DNA of 64,000 nucleotides from Fasciolopsis buskii (GCA_008360955.1 LUCM01003323.1:401731-465730); one strand, 5' to 3'. Positions 21,401 to 31,221 are shown, counted from the stretch's first letter. Notes: generated from the letters alone by a model not told the origin. Made by a program: numbers and translations.

Positions 21401-23037
21401 CAAAATCACATCACCGAATCATTTATGGGTCTACTCACAGCCACCAAAGCGATAACTCTGAGGTACTTTTATCAGAATGGAACATCTAACCTGATCATAC
21501 AGTTTTATTTTTTATCCTTTACTTCCTTTATTAATGAAACAACAATGTACAAAATTTTTCAAAAAGCAGGTTACGCCCAACAGAGGGCTACCAGATGCGG
21601 AGGTTGACCGGCGGTGAGAGGATTCGAATTGGCGACCTTCGCATTCGAAAGCCACGACCTAAGCAGCTCGGCCACCGCTGGTCAGTACACTTTTTCGAAA
21701 ACGATCGTGAAATATTTTAACCTCAAGTTCCATTTTCACTTACGTCGATCCTCCTGATTCTGGCGTATCCAAAAAAAGCCCAATTTACAAGAAAAAGGAA
21801 GATTTTTATTAATTCCTTTTTTAAAATTCTGTTTCTTCCAACGCGAAACAGGAAATTCAACACTAAAATTCGAATTACCTGTAAATCTCGCAATAACCCA
21901 TCGCAAGTTATCTCCATGTCTATCCGCCAGTTTGATTAGTGACAATTTTTTTAGTGGGAAATCGTAAGAATACCGCACTTCTTCGGTCCGTTGCTCAGCT
22001 CAGAAGATGCCAACCAAATTGTTGGTGTCGAGTAAATTCAGGGATTTATTTCAAACGAAGACTGAACGGCTCAGGACACGAATTTGGCGAAACGTATCTT
22101 TTGACGAAACAAGTTGGATAGGTTAATTGGACAATTGTTCTTATTTTACTGGTTAATGCATTTTTGTAGTGGTCCAGTAGTTCTGTTTTGAATCTGACCA
22201 GCGGGACTAAAGCATTCCTTTCGAGGGTGTAAGTTCAACCTTCATCGCAAACCACTTTGCCAGGTTTTACGTGATTCCAGCAACTATCCCCTAAGTCTCT
22301 CGCAATATTCTACAATTCCCTTTGGTTGTATCTTATAGATACTTTATGGGTTGAAGGACTGTTCCTTCGGAAGAACATCATTCATCAGATTCGTGAAAGA
22401 ATACTTTCAAGTGTTTTATAATTGGCGCAAGTGTTCTTCGTATTTATATTTCTTCCATACCGAACTTCAATGCGACATCCGTTTACCTGTTTCCGGCCCA
22501 ACTCGATCACTGTTATAAGTCGATGATGCTCTTCCGGCGTGAACCTTGTCGAAAATGGCAAAGTTCGAGTGAGTTCCTTAAAACGTTCGCCAGTATTCGG
22601 TAGGTTATCAACTTATTTTTCAATAATTGAATAATACCATATAACCAAATTGTTTTTTTTCCCATCTCGGTCATAGTTTAATCAAAACACTGCCACCGTT
22701 TGTTTTAATTTTTTCGCACCGATAAACGGCTACAATTGTTTTATATTCACAATATAGTACAAATTATACTTTAAACATATCAATGCAGGCAATTTCTGTA
22801 ATTCAGGACATATCACCTATCAGACAACAACGTCACTTCTTCAGGATTATTAAACCATTTTATTACTTTTCGCAAATGCCTGGACAACATTTGGCTGGTA
22901 TCCACTCTAGCCGAAAATGACCTAGTCTCGAATATACGATAAACTAAAAGGGCTGGAATCATAATTTTTCCATGGAAATTCTCAAATGAAACCCCAGTCC
23001 ACTGCGAATTTGGCTTCTCTGATTTTCCCCCGAACAT
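3458..23037 (-). CDS. Gene 1: multi-exon gene of unknown function (join of exons listed separately)
   Basis: Proposed spliced gene on the minus strand. Exons in transcription order: 22867-23037, 21744-21993, 19143-19235, 18649-18744, 16646-16699, 13076-13238, 12693-13018, 12561-12601 (tentative), a missing part, 6499-6692, 6208-6342, 3660-3737, 3458-3468. Every junction I could join is phase-compatible and reads on without a stop. The exon calls rest on AG/GT borders plus protein-like open frames. The product has about 660 residues visible, rich in Trp, Tyr and Leu, with no obvious signal peptide or membrane span. I do not recognise the family. The stretch from 16.7 to 12.7 kb reads most like a conserved globular domain (HVWASSLTY, YTQMRVYDFFKSEQ, LPWTEEVTRCLIF). 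The end is set by a stop followed by AATAAA. The gap between 12561 and 6692 must hold at least one exon, because the flanking phases do not fit. Confidence 0.6.
3660..3737 (-). CDS. Gene 1 penultimate coding exon (78 nt)
   Basis: Acceptor GATCTGGTCTCACAG|CC and near-perfect donor CGAG|GTAAGTCG. It encodes VQKVVDYLKFDVVEHQRLEQ then SAYGR between split codons, giving FIAMDTERK-A-VQKVVDYLKF across the junction. Probably helical or coiled. The 2.47 kb intron before it holds nothing I can name. Confidence 0.65.
6208..6342 (-). CDS. Gene 1 exon (44 codons)
   Basis: Acceptor GTAACCTCATTCTAACAG|AC and donor AAAG|GTGAGA, both good. It encodes SLSVQILTEEQALIRGSVNQ, KQKTMDPGSDPWITEFIAMD, TERK. A second AG at the downstream TTCAG would break the phase with the previous exon, so the upstream AG is preferred. 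It ends on G, completed as G|CC (Ala) by the next exon. Confidence 0.65.
6499..6692 (-). CDS. Gene 1 exon (64 codons)
   Basis: Acceptor TTTGAATGGCCAG|A and consensus donor A|GTGAGT. It reads RNIYPKQICGRDVNLKMEHP, ISLTISILSEPNILMAALSF, EVRKITKMIPCTGAHVYVLR, HTRE. It starts with one base of a split codon and ends with one base (A|AC, Asn, into the next exon). The next intron is 156 bases. Confidence 0.6.
7354..7506 (+). CDS. Possible two-exon 3' end on the opposite strand of gene 1
   Basis: Exon 7354-7401 has acceptor ATTTTGACTTCATTCGCAG and donor GG|GTGAGTATG and reads ANLVITGSSQNLGRI. Exon 7485-7506 has acceptor CTGTTTTTCTCGATTCGCAG; joined in phase (GG|A) it reads GQKCLDA and then TGA. Splice signals are strong but coding length is only 23 residues. 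It lies in a gene 1 intron, in opposite orientation. Function unknown. Confidence 0.25.
8901..8918 (+). repeat. T9G9 homopolymer pair
   Basis: Nine T followed directly by nine G after a TTTTG-rich lead-in. The base counts are prone to sequencing or assembly error. Confidence 0.6.
9080..9233 (-). mobile_element. tRNA-derived SINE, copy 1
   Basis: Minus-strand tRNA-like head with a box B-like AGCTCGAATCC, then a body. Its body aligns by eye with copy 2 (21525-21683): both share TCGAATCC, GTCAAC, GGTAGCC and a TTTT-GAAAA-TTGTTG tail. Box A is not clear here. Old and diverged. It lies in a gene 1 intron in the gene's sense direction. Confidence 0.45.
10761..10856 (+). CDS. Possible internal exon (32 codons)
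   Basis: Between AACTACAG and the strong donor CAG|GTAAGC. Only one frame is open; it reads FALLCKNLENRNRKKIQIDR, GIITATFRGAVQ and is in phase 0 at both ends. Basic in the middle. Opposite strand to gene 1, inside its intron. It could join in phase to the next candidate at 11014. Not recognised. Confidence 0.35.
11014..11252 (+). CDS. Possible exon, two frames open
   Basis: Good acceptor CTTATATACTTATGGCTTACCAG. Entered with two bases it stays open to a TAA at 11252: FGQVHITPSHKNISNHSSGL, HPIYAEKTFNFHLKVGDHAQ, ILRINTGDIRDDLIFD, with a possible donor GAT|GTACGT at 11222. Entered in phase 0, as the preceding candidate exon would require, it reads CLAKFILPHPIRTSVTTQVA and stops near 11151. The longer frame looks more protein-like. 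Function unknown. Confidence 0.35.
12561..12601 (-). CDS. Gene 1 exon 8 (tentative, 41 nt)
   Basis: Follows a 91-base intron. The acceptor region is TTACTAATGCATTAG|CC, which holds a branch-point-like TACTAAT. G|CC gives Ala, then NEDGFTAVDFVFV, reminiscent of part of an ankyrin-type helix pair but far too short to call. Donor GTC|GTAACA is weak. It leaves phase 0, so it cannot join directly to the exon at 6692; another exon must lie between. Confidence 0.35.
12693..13018 (-). CDS. Gene 1 exon 7 (longest exon)
   Basis: 108 codons between split codons. The acceptor is ATGTTTGTTTCAG|T, completing AG|T (Ser) with exon 6; the donor is CTTG|GTAATC. Key stretches are TRIPLFSLSDLQFMPIKSLS, HIQLFEKITLPWTEEVTRCL and IFNDKYLLAGVINAEPKLNE; it ends in a basic segment (KIKERRRCPKL). 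Amino acid use is clearly protein-like and this is the best single piece for a database search. I do not recognise the family. Confidence 0.65.
13076..13238 (-). CDS. Gene 1 exon 6
   Basis: 53 codons between split codons. Donor CCAG|GTGAAT; the acceptor GGCAG|GG follows a pyrimidine-rich stretch. It reads YTQMRVYDFFKSEQRQMGRR, then YLSHSGTVCAHDRRYLLLLN and ends PELHEEHA. An in-frame ATG ten bases above the acceptor (MRKAGYTQMR...) could be an alternative start. The following intron is only 57 bases (13019-13075). Confidence 0.6.
15286..16271. repeat. Block A, first copy (contains N gap)
   Basis: The 354 bases before the gap match 19867-20220, with no difference I could see, and the 176 bases after it match 20744-20919 with one difference seen. 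Lies in the gene 1 intron between exons 5 and 6. Confidence 0.9.
15640..16095. other. Assembly gap, 456 N
   Basis: Unsequenced. The matching part of block A copy 2 (20221-20743) is 523 bases and probably supplies the missing sequence. The two long open frames across the gap are artefacts of reading N as coding. Confidence 0.95.
16646..16699 (-). CDS. Gene 1 exon 5 (short, 54 nt)
   Basis: Acceptor with a pyrimidine tract (TATATTTTTGCTACCGACAG|CC) and consensus donor T|GTAAGTG. It encodes EVERIDVKHVWASSLTY between split codons; its phases match exon 4 upstream and exon 6 downstream (T|GG, Trp), giving ...SSLTY-W-YTQMRVYDFF. Third exon inside the segment missing from the second allele copy. Confidence 0.55.
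17649..17675 (+). other. G-quadruplex-type motif
   Basis: Four G-runs of 6, 4, 3 and 4, separated by loops of 7, 2 and 1 bases, inside an intron of gene 1 and inside segment X. On the template strand for gene 1 transcription. Confidence 0.6.
18502..18565 (-). CDS. Possible alternative exon of gene 1
   Basis: Good acceptor (GTTGTTGCGTAG|GG) but a poor donor (CC|GTAGCA). Entered in the phase left by exon 4 it reads WNTHTYQLSEMESTWGIEPN; in another phase it reads VEYPYISAERNGIYLGNRTE. It is not needed to join exons 4 and 5, which fit each other directly, so it may be optional or chance. Confidence 0.2.
18649..18744 (-). CDS. Gene 1 exon 4
   Basis: Strong acceptor GGCTTTGTATATTTCAG|TG and donor A|GTAAAT. 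It encodes 31 residues between split codons: DKLFQLWKSSPNQHAAVTRV then EPLYSVPFVFT. Entry and exit phases match exons 3 and 5 exactly (G|TG Val, A|CC Thr). Also within the segment missing from the second allele copy. Confidence 0.55.
19143..19235 (-). CDS. Gene 1 exon 3
   Basis: Acceptor GTGCAGTGCTTTCAG|TG and donor CG|GTGATG; a second donor (CGG|GTGATA, ending at 19132) would leave phase 0 and not fit exon 4. It encodes 30 residues, VSGNSTHTSYMPVVIRMCRL then IGDSGVPYNV, between split codons for Leu and Val. It lies in the 3.18 kb segment that is absent from the second copy of the repeated block. Confidence 0.5.
19448..19865. repeat. Block B, first copy
   Basis: 418 bases matching 20920-21337 with about five differences seen, four of them within the first 50 bases. 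Followed directly by the single n at 19866. Confidence 0.9.
19866..19866. other. Single-n join between two repeated segments
   Basis: A lone undetermined base exactly where block B ends and the second copy of block A starts; typical of a contig join, not natural sequence. Confidence 0.8.
19867..21337. repeat. Blocks A' and B' fused (second allele copy)
   Basis: A' is 19867-20919 and B' is 20920-21337. A' is complete where copy 1 has the N gap. The intervening segment X is missing. Sequence after 21337 continues as single copy into gene 1 exon 2. Confidence 0.85.
21525..21683 (-). mobile_element. tRNA-derived SINE, copy 2
   Basis: Minus-strand tRNA-like head, 21606-21683: acceptor arms GACCAGC and GCCGGTC pair at 6 of 7 positions, box A is TGGCCGAGCTG and box B is AATTCGAATCC, as in Ser/Leu-type tRNAs. 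A body of about 80 bases follows, ending near an AATAAAGG. Same family as 9080-9233. A true tRNA is unlikely because the anticodon arm does not fold well and a related body recurs. Confidence 0.55.
21744..21993 (-). CDS. Gene 1 exon 2
   Basis: 83 codons plus one base. The donor is the consensus C|GTAAGTG; the acceptor is CTGAG|CAACGG, with an alternative AG five bases earlier. The frame reads QRTEEVRYSYDFPLKKLSLI, then LADRHGDNLRWVIARF, and ends LGFFWIRQNQEDR. A stop codon lies just upstream in the same frame, so splicing is needed to enter it. It starts in phase 0, matching the first exon, and leaves one base, matching exon 3 (C|TG, Leu). Looks like a beta-rich globular segment. Confidence 0.55.
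21994..22866. other. Intron 1 of gene 1
   Basis: 873 bases between the proposed first and second exons; AT-rich, nothing recognisable. Confidence 0.35.
22867..23037 (-). CDS. Gene 1, proposed first coding exon
   Basis: Opens with ATG with A at -3, and an in-frame TAA lies 12 bases upstream, so this ATG is a credible start. It encodes 57 residues beginning MFGGKSEKPNSQWTGVSFEN and ends AAA|GTAATA in phase 0. The donor is weak; a second one (AG|GTGATA near 22814) would add 17 residues but would not match the phase of the next exon. Joined at the first donor it continues with QRTEEVRYSYDF. No TATA or initiator motif was evident upstream. Function not recognised. Confidence 0.4.
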
Positions 23038-23317
23038 TATCTCTGTTTATTCCTTTCCCAATATTTACTCTAGTGAAAAAATGTCATATTATTCGAAGCG
23101 GTAATGAAGTTTAACCGATAAACGAATGATCCTAACATTTTATGACTCCAAAGAATTGAACAGCTATACTATGATAGTCATACAAATATGGTGACTTTTT
23201 GGAAAATTTGTACCACTTTGGCATGGCTTTCTGGTAAACATCGCACATGTTTCAATCGGATTTTTGGTTCTCTTTTGTCTTAGTTGAATCTTGTCCAAGG
23301 TGAATTAAAATACGGTT

Positions 23318-23395
23318 GGTCTGGTCAGCCGGTTAGGGTATTGCACTATTAGTCCAGTCACTCCGTATTTATACGAGTACGAATTGTTGTTGACC
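23318..23395 (+). mobile_element. SINE-like tRNA relic
   Basis: Ends GGTC and GACC pair; box A-like TGGTCAGCCGG and box B-like GAGTACGAATT followed by TTGTTGACC, resembling the CGCCGTCAACC after box B in the SINE at 9180. Strongly decayed; the family assignment is inference. Confidence 0.3.
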
Positions 23396-26300
23396 AATAG
23401 CAATCCTCAGATTGATTTCGTCATGGACTGCCAACCTGTGTTGATGTCTACAAGCAAATTCACTGTGCTCACCTATACTCACCAACGCAAGCGCGTACCA
23501 ACCAAAATACTGAAGACGCCTGGTTTTTTTCCGGTGAACAATTATGAAATCGGTCGACAAGCAACACCGACTCTGTTCCACACAGAAACTGCAGACAAAC
23601 TTAAATTTCTTCCACTTAACTTAATAGGGAAGGGAGAAATAAAAATTACCAAATGGTCTTGGAATTTTCGGATGAGATTCATGTGCGAAACGTAACAGAG
23701 ACCGCTGTTTGCAAGTTCTTTTACCTTGTACTTAGCAACCAGTGATAGTCAGCCTTCAAAAGGATCGGGGGTACGATAAATGATGAAGATTCGATCTTTA
23801 ATTTTGAAGCAAAAGTTGTATCCAGTCAAGTATGAGTAATACGAATGATATTGTCCGTAAACGACAACCACATGCCACAGGCGATGGAATCGAATGTCCA
23901 GCTGGCGTTTGATATACTTCACTAATTCCTGAAAATCGAGAAAAAGGGTAACAGATGTTTAGGTTGATTGCAGCAAGTGGATTTTCAGACTACGATAATG
24001 GTTGGTGGTTGACTTACTTATTATCTCATTAACGAATGAACGCATAATTTGAAGAGAATGTTGCAAAATTCTTCGAATCTCCTCGTGCAACTTGAAGTGG
24101 GCAATTTCGGGTTTTCGATAGTGGAACGTTTAGTGCACATTCCGCTCATATATCCAAAGTCTTGTCGGTAACACTGGTTTGCCCCTAAGAAAAAGCTGAT
24201 CAGAAGCTCTTCAGCTATCGTTGCTCCATCAACTCATAATTTCTAAGGGTTTATGAAGTATATCCCTGCAACATTAATCACCACATTTGACATATTGTAA
24301 ACAGACTGGCGAAAAAAAGTTCTCGATCTGAGAACGACTTTAATGGAGAACAGTTCGGAGCCTATTTTGGCAGACGACTTATTAGGGCAGCTACTTGCGT
24401 GATTGGTAATCAGTCAACCGAAACGAGAGAGGACCGGATTTTCTCGCTAGTTTGATTTAATCTCAATCATATAAGCTGACAACTAGCCACCGTGTTAATG
24501 TGTTCGAGCAACCTCGATACAATAACTGTACTTCTAGTGCCTTCTTTGCTTCTTTGGATGAACACACCTTTTCTCTTGTAGGATTGGCCACTTGACAAAC
24601 ATAAATACAAAGATGCTATTTCAAGTCAGTACCGGTAATTTTTTGAAATATCAGGTCAACGACTATAACGATGTGAATCTATGCACTGGCGAATCTTTAA
24701 GAAGGAGAAGCATGCCAGGTACTTTCTTATTTATGCAGACAATGATATGAACATTCCTCGGTGTTCTACTCGATCTATCCTCAGAGCGTCCTATTGGAAA
24801 TTTATCACCCTAACTCCAATGATGGCAAATGTTGAATCGGATGAAATGATTTCATATGCATAGTGTTATGGGTAATCAACTGCAATAGTAAACTAAGATG
24901 AAATACTATCAAACCTTCAAGGCAACCAGCCCATGGACACTTTACCGAGGCAGTCATTTTCAGGACTATTTTAATCCTGTCAAGTCGGATAATAGATGAA
25001 ATGGATTCAAAAAAGTTTGAAAAATTAACTACTACGGTAGGGAAACAAACGACGTCCATAAAATTAGCTTCTACTGAATCGTCATTTTTCTCGCTTTAAT
25101 CGTGCTTGGATTACTTTTTGATGGTCATCTGTTATGCACATTACATCAGAGGCAAATGATTCTGGGTGTGGTTTGTTTGAGAAAAAGACGAATAAGTAGA
25201 AATATTTAACAAACACACACGCACATATGCACACACAAATTTAGTATTACTTACTCCTTTATCGTTTACTAATTTTCCAATGGGAAAGCAAAATGCATCA
25301 CGAGAATTTATTCTCCGCTAGTAGATGCCCCACAATCTTTTAATTTCGGGATGATTAATAATCGATTTTGAACAAAGTTGTGTTCATCTTAACTTCTATT
25401 AAGCCACACTATATCGATTAGACAATCTGTCTCAGTTGGACTCGCAATCTGTGCACTCCACTTTCTCCATATGAGTGCTTACTATCAATAATTTCACACA
25501 CGAAAACATCGGCATTAGTGTATCCGAATTGAGTGCAGATCGTAACATGTCAAAAAATTGAAGCACCCTATAAAATGTTATAAGTCAAATTGTTTGTTCA
25601 TTAACATCATAGTCGCGGTAGCTGCCAACACATCAGTGATTTGATCACCAAGAGTAATCTTTAACAAGTCCGCTTTTACAATCTAGTGAAACTGTGATGA
25701 TAACTAGACGTAATTCAGTGTTGAGCACTGCGCTCATATGGTGTTACTTCTAAGAGTGAAGACTAGACCACCATTCATTCTAACGTTGCCAGCATGTTTA
25801 GAATCATTTGAAATCAGCTAGGTGTTGTGACTCTATGGATATGTATCGGTAAAAAAAGTTTGACCTTCTGCAAAGGTCAGTCACTTCTACTTAAGCTAAA
25901 CGTGAAAGGGGTTAAAAACTAGTGATGGACGTCATGAAGCACTAAATTCGACGAATTATTTTTAGCAACGTCACTCCTAGTACCGGAGATCTAATCGTGG
26001 AGTAGCTTTTTTTCAAGAATTTATCAAGAGCAGTGTTGTTGGTCTCTTTAGTCGTCAACCTCAGTTTATAATTCATATCGCTTAAAAAATCCAACAATGA
26101 TGGTGGAAGGGTGCGGCGAACGGTCGCCCGCGGCACGGGGAACCGACAGATTATCAGGTCAGAGTTGCTTATCCTTAAGCATGAGATCAACCGATAAAAT
26201 GAAATAACTACTTTAAAAGGTCAAACTATTGTGCCTTCTCAAATTTACTTGCCAGGTGTTTGACTTTCGTCCAGTGAGTAGTTTAGTGTACAATCCATTC

Positions 26301-29300
26301 CTGTTCTTCTGGGGTTGTCATGCCCCCAACTACCTGTGGCCATGATACATCATTTTTATGGAAGAGAACTCTAGTTCCGATGTTCATCCATCAATATAGT
26401 CAGTATGCTTTGTATGCCTATCATCTCTGTACTATTATTTCCGTTTCGACAAGTCAAATCAGCGTTAGTGTTCGGCGTCTCCTCATAAATACGCTCGATT
26501 CGTGCACAAAATTCACGTTAGAAGATCCTGCATTGTTATTAACAAACGCTAGGACTTCGGATATGACTAGAAGTGTATTTACGAAGGACCGCTGCAATTT
26601 TTTCGAGGTCATTTGATCTTTTGGTTCGTGTTCGCCCTTTCTCGGTGTTGCACATTTGCGGTTTCCCTAGCCTGTAAGTTTTCTCAAGGTATTAAGCAGG
26701 ACAGTCCTTCTGGATGAATGTGTAAATGCAATCATTCTGTTGATGTATACGCAGAGGCTGTTTGATATTTATGAATTAGGTGGGAAGTGTTATCCTTTCG
26801 ACAGGAAACACTGGCGCCATGCTTACCAGGTGCCTGTCTGATCGTCTCCGATGTGACCGATCTGTGCGGGGTACGGGTAGCGATTAGTCAATCTTTATTG
26901 CTGCCGTTGCCTGTGGCCTGTTTTTTCATAGCTGGTTTTACTAGGTCTCACTAGTCACTTCCATCCGGAAGAAATGGGTGCGAATTTTGTATTTCTTGTC
27001 TGCTTGTGTCTTCATTATTACACAGCTTTTGATAATGACGAGATGAGTACCCGTTTATCGCACCGCAGACGGGCTGAATTAAATCTCACATTTATCCGGC
27101 AGTAAGTTCCCAGTGGGTTTCCAGTCTGAATATGCAGAAAATATCCACTGTTATCAAACACTCAAGGAAACAGATAACTGTCTCAGCGCTTTCTGTCTCT
27201 ATTGCAAATTTAATTAAACCTCCGTGGCTGATGTGGTGTGGTAAAATTTCACTCCTTTGTTTTGTTATTATTAATGTAAATGTATCATCTAAATAACTAT
27301 AAGAACCCAAATGGATTGTGGGATATGACCAAAGCTTTAGATTTATTTGAGTGGATGACAGGTTAACTGCATTGGGATTGGTGACCAAGAAGTCTACAAA
27401 CTGCTGAATATTTTGGCCGTAATGTGTTGGTGATTCGTAAAATTTTACCTAGGACATTGCAACACTTTTGTAACCCTTCTAGTACTTGTATGTCTGAAAA
27501 AAGTTACAGCAGGGAATCGCACTTTCTCGGCTGCGGTAAAAGTCAGCTTGGCCACTGCATAACCAAATACATCTCAAGGTCATCGACCATATGGTAGATC
27601 CGAACCTGCGGTTAGTGTTAGATCTTTGGTGTGGGTTTGCTTGCGGGAACTCCACCACTGCTGAATAGCCAGCCGATAAAATAGACAAATGTATCCTAGC
27701 GATTTAGGATTGTTCTCATTAAATGAAGAATGAAGCCACGAGATTGACAGGTTTGTTCAAATACAAATCAGTACAAATTGGGAACAAAAAGCTTGGGCCC
27801 GGCAATACTCGTCAGCCAGCCGATCTCACCGACGATTGGTTGTCGCTATCACTAGCCTGAGTATTGAGAGGCACAGCAACGAGGCCTGTTTCATATTTTG
27901 GTCAATCGTTAAGTAGCGCTGAAAAAGTGCGAATAGTCTCTGTGTGGCTGGGTTGTTTGAACAGGTCCCGAGCATACATAAACAAGCCATTGCAACGGTT
28001 AAAGCAGATAGCATCAATATCCCAGGGTCACGACCATCACCCTTCCATAGCGGTCACGATGCACCAGTGAATTCTAACCAACTAAAGAAACCTATCACAG
28101 GGAAACTGATCCTGTGGGTTGGTAAAATTACAGTATATGCCTAAGCTGAAATTATTAAATATTACAGCGTGTTTAGTTTATGATTAGAGGTGCTGACGTG
28201 TGTTCGACGGGTAGACCGGTCAGAAGTTCAAGGTATGACTACATGAAAATAAAATATGGAACATTTATCAAAGTAACAAGATAATTTGATGTTTAGCTTA
28301 ATTGCACTAACATGATCCAAAATTGGCCTCTTCCTTGCCAGTCACATAGCTTAATTTTGCTGATTCTGCAATGGTGGCCGTGCCCACTAACTTGGCATTT
28401 GGTAATCCTTTTCTGAAGATCTTGCACATTATTTTCATTAATAAAGGAAGTGAAACATAAGAAGGAATGACAAAGAAAGCATTAAGAATTGTTACAATTG
28501 ATTGTTTGACTTGTTTGTCATAGATTTCCCAGGAAAAACGTCTAATCGAATCCAGTTATTTTCTTCTGATTCCATTCATTATCATTCACGTCCAATTAAT
28601 GGATGGTCGGTGTTTGTGTTACCCGTAAGGTTTTCGATTTGTTGACTCAGATTCCGAAAAACAACAATTAGGTTTCAACATAATGACTTTCAAAATTATG
28701 ACCCATTTGCACAGTCATAAGTTATCTATTCAAATGGTTAGCATAAACCAAGAAAATTTACTAATTCACTGAGAAGCTTGTGTACTGCTTAAATCTGGGG
28801 TACGGCAAGCCTTTGTAGCCAATGTATGCACGTAAAACAAGCTTTCACTATGCGCATCTTCCATTGATGTTATTATTGTTGTGTCCGAATTAAGCAGAAA
28901 TGAATACGCAGCGCTAGAAACATGCATCAGTCAGCGGTCGACTTTTGTGACGAAGATGTTTGCACTCGCTAACGAAAGCGCATGTTTAGGGTTTAATTTT
29001 TCGGTCATTTTATTTTGTCTGATCCGTTGATTTGATGCTTGACACATGTACTTCCGTCTAAAATGGCTATATCCCCAGACTCAAGCCTGCCGGTCATCGT
29101 TGTTTAAACATTGAGAAGTCAGCGAACTTCACAGTACATCAATCTCATTCTTCACCCTGATTGATGTATCAAAAACTTAGGGACAACGTAAGATATTCAC
29201 AAATTATTATGGATGTAAGGCGACGATAACATAAGACGAGAAGTGCCCAAATTTTGACCAAACTTCTGTTGAACTAATATTCTCGTCAACTTAGGGTCCA

Positions 29301-29713
29301 CAACAGAAAAGGATAATTTTTCTACGAGAATAACAAACGATGTTTATATTCTACTTAAAAATAGTCGAAAGCTTCTGAACGATAAAAGAATTTGTAGATC
29401 CTGTGAAGAGACAAATTTGCATTCCGGTCAGTGGAGAATTGGGACGTTAAAAATCTCACAGTTTGCTAAGATCCAAATAGCTTCAGTTGTGGCTCCGGCA
29501 TAAATCACAATGAGCAAATAATTCAGTGAGGATAACGCAAAGATTCAATTACATTGTTGCTACTATGATTCCTTGCAAACTTCACCCTATTATTCGTAAT
29601 GGCTAAAAGCAATCATGTCTCATAAACATTCTATTTTGATGGACAGAAAAGAAATTGCTTCAGTCCAGTCTTCCGCCTCCGGATCCAAAGAATGAATTAA
29701 CAGGAAATTGATT
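23396..29713. other. No supported gene
   Basis: Scattered short open frames on both strands. Best leftovers: a minus frame at 25942-26190 containing RFPVPRATVRRTLPPSLLDF, a 36-base minus segment near 27086-27121 with a strong acceptor, and a plus frame at 26320-26616. None has two good splice sites and phase support. A short CA-rich patch lies near 25210-25235. Confidence 0.35.
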
Positions 29714-29719
29714 TTTATT
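29714..29719 (-). terminator. Polyadenylation signal AATAAA
   Basis: AATAAA on the minus strand, 118 bases beyond the TGA at 29837; supports 29837-30100 as a terminal exon. Confidence 0.45.
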
Positions 29720-29836
29720 GACAACCAGTTTTAAAATTTTTAGTTTGTCCGCCATGTCGTTGAATATCGCGGCTTGCAACGTTTTCATCACGTAAGCCCG
29801 AAGGGTGTTCTACTTGTTGATTATTGGGCTTGACAA

Positions 29837-30100
29837 TCACTTGACTAAAGGCAGCTCGAATGAATTTTCAAGACTATGAGATCGTTTACACAATTTCAGT
29901 CTTTTTCTTGGGCTCATTTCATCATCAACGCCCTGGTTCTGGTTGTCAATTGACGGGTCAGTTTTCACGCGTGCTTGGTTTAGATTGGCTATACACGATT
30001 GCTGCTGAAAATTCAAGCTGGGAGCAAATTCGTCGGCATCCTGATTTATTCGAAATAACAATAGAATTTTGTGGCTACTTGGGCAAATGTTATTCTCACC
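29837..30100 (-). CDS. Terminal exon with basic, NLS-like C-terminus
   Basis: Acceptor GGGTTCTTCCAG|GGT, then 87 codons and TGA. It begins GENNICPSSHKILLLFRINQ and carries SPRKRLKLCKR, a classical nuclear-import-like basic cluster, before ending SFELPLVK. It starts in phase 0, the phase left by the TAL exon at 31222, so the two may belong to one transcript, but the sequence is not the dynein-light-chain domain expected there. It could instead be the end of a separate nuclear protein. The plus-strand frame over the same bases has no splice support. Confidence 0.45.
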   Translation of the reverse strand, partial: GENNICPSSHKILLLFRINQDADEFAPSLNFQQQSCIANLNQARVKTDPSIDNQNQGVDDEMSPRKRLKLCKRSHSLENSFELPLVK

Positions 30101-31221
30101 CTGGAAGAACCCCGAGCCAAACCGAACTATTTCGGTCGCCAAATGAGGATGACCGCTGGTTGATAACCATGCACAAACGCACTTCTTCCGTACAGAATCG
30201 CGATTGATTTTTGACGATACAACAAACGATATATTACGTTCTACCACTGGTTAGCAGTCACCATAAGAAGTCACGTTTTGGTTGGACGAAAACAACGTAA
30301 CGCGGCAGCCCAAAAGAACTAGCGATGGTTGAATTTAACCTAATAAAGTGACCCGCATTTCTTCCCAGGGAAACGGATTTGACTAATTAAAACCGAAAAC
30401 TGACGAGTTATTTGGAAAAAACAGATGATAGAGAAAGTTGCATAAGCCAATCGCAACCAGCAAGGATCTACTATGCACTCGGACACACCATAATTATGAG
30501 ATGATTCTATGTACTAACCACTTTGTTGTTTACTGTCAAATTGGTTGTCCTAGATAAAGCTAATCGGAGCTGCCGATTACAGACTAATATTGGACCCGAT
30601 TCGGGTTCAGTGAAGAAAAAGGGAATGTCAATAACTTATGGCTTTATAGTGAATACACATTGAAGTCCCAGGGCGGTTAGATTCTCTTTGTTTTTACTGC
30701 CCGGTAGGCTAGCAGAGTTGAATATTTCTTTATCGAATGAGTAGTTAATTGGAAATCAGCTAGATCAATTGGTTCAACCGAATCGTTGTTTGATGAAAAA
30801 CATTTCGATAAGCACACACTGAAAGGCAACCGAGAGAGCGCGTTTTTTCATGTGCTCTGAGCAGCGTAAAGATTTAACATGCTACCAATCTTCTCGCGGA
30901 TTAGCTGCCCCCTTAGCAGTTCAGACAAAAAACAAAGCCTATGAACAGATTCATTTTAGTGCAACATATTCACCTATGACACAACAAATGCTCGTACAAT
31001 GGGATTCTATCAAAATTCATACAAGCGGAATTTGTCCTGATTGTCAAGCACGGCACAGCGGCCTGTCAAATTCAGTAGTATGCTTCGTACAAACACTTCA
31101 AATTCATCGTCCCTATTCAGATTTATAAGTGGCTGTTAGGTTCAGACCGTCACGACGCTCACATGTAAAATGTTAAAAATCCAATGGTGACAAGTAAGAT
31201 GAGAGGATTTTTTAAGCTTAC
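30101..31221. other. Intron or spacer before the terminal exon
   Basis: I searched the minus strand for a dynein-light-chain exon and found none. The plus strand has a 92-residue open frame at 30850-31128 with a CPDC motif but no splice or promoter support. Confidence 0.35.

Noticed and set aside
21606..21683. Functional tRNA gene of Ser/Leu type
   Set aside because: Boxes and acceptor stem are present but the anticodon arm is poor, and a related repeat body is attached here and at 9080, so a SINE is more likely.
29860..30207. 115-codon plus-strand open frame
   Set aside because: It lies antisense to the terminal exon at 29837-30100, which has an acceptor, a stop and a poly(A) signal; the plus frame has none.
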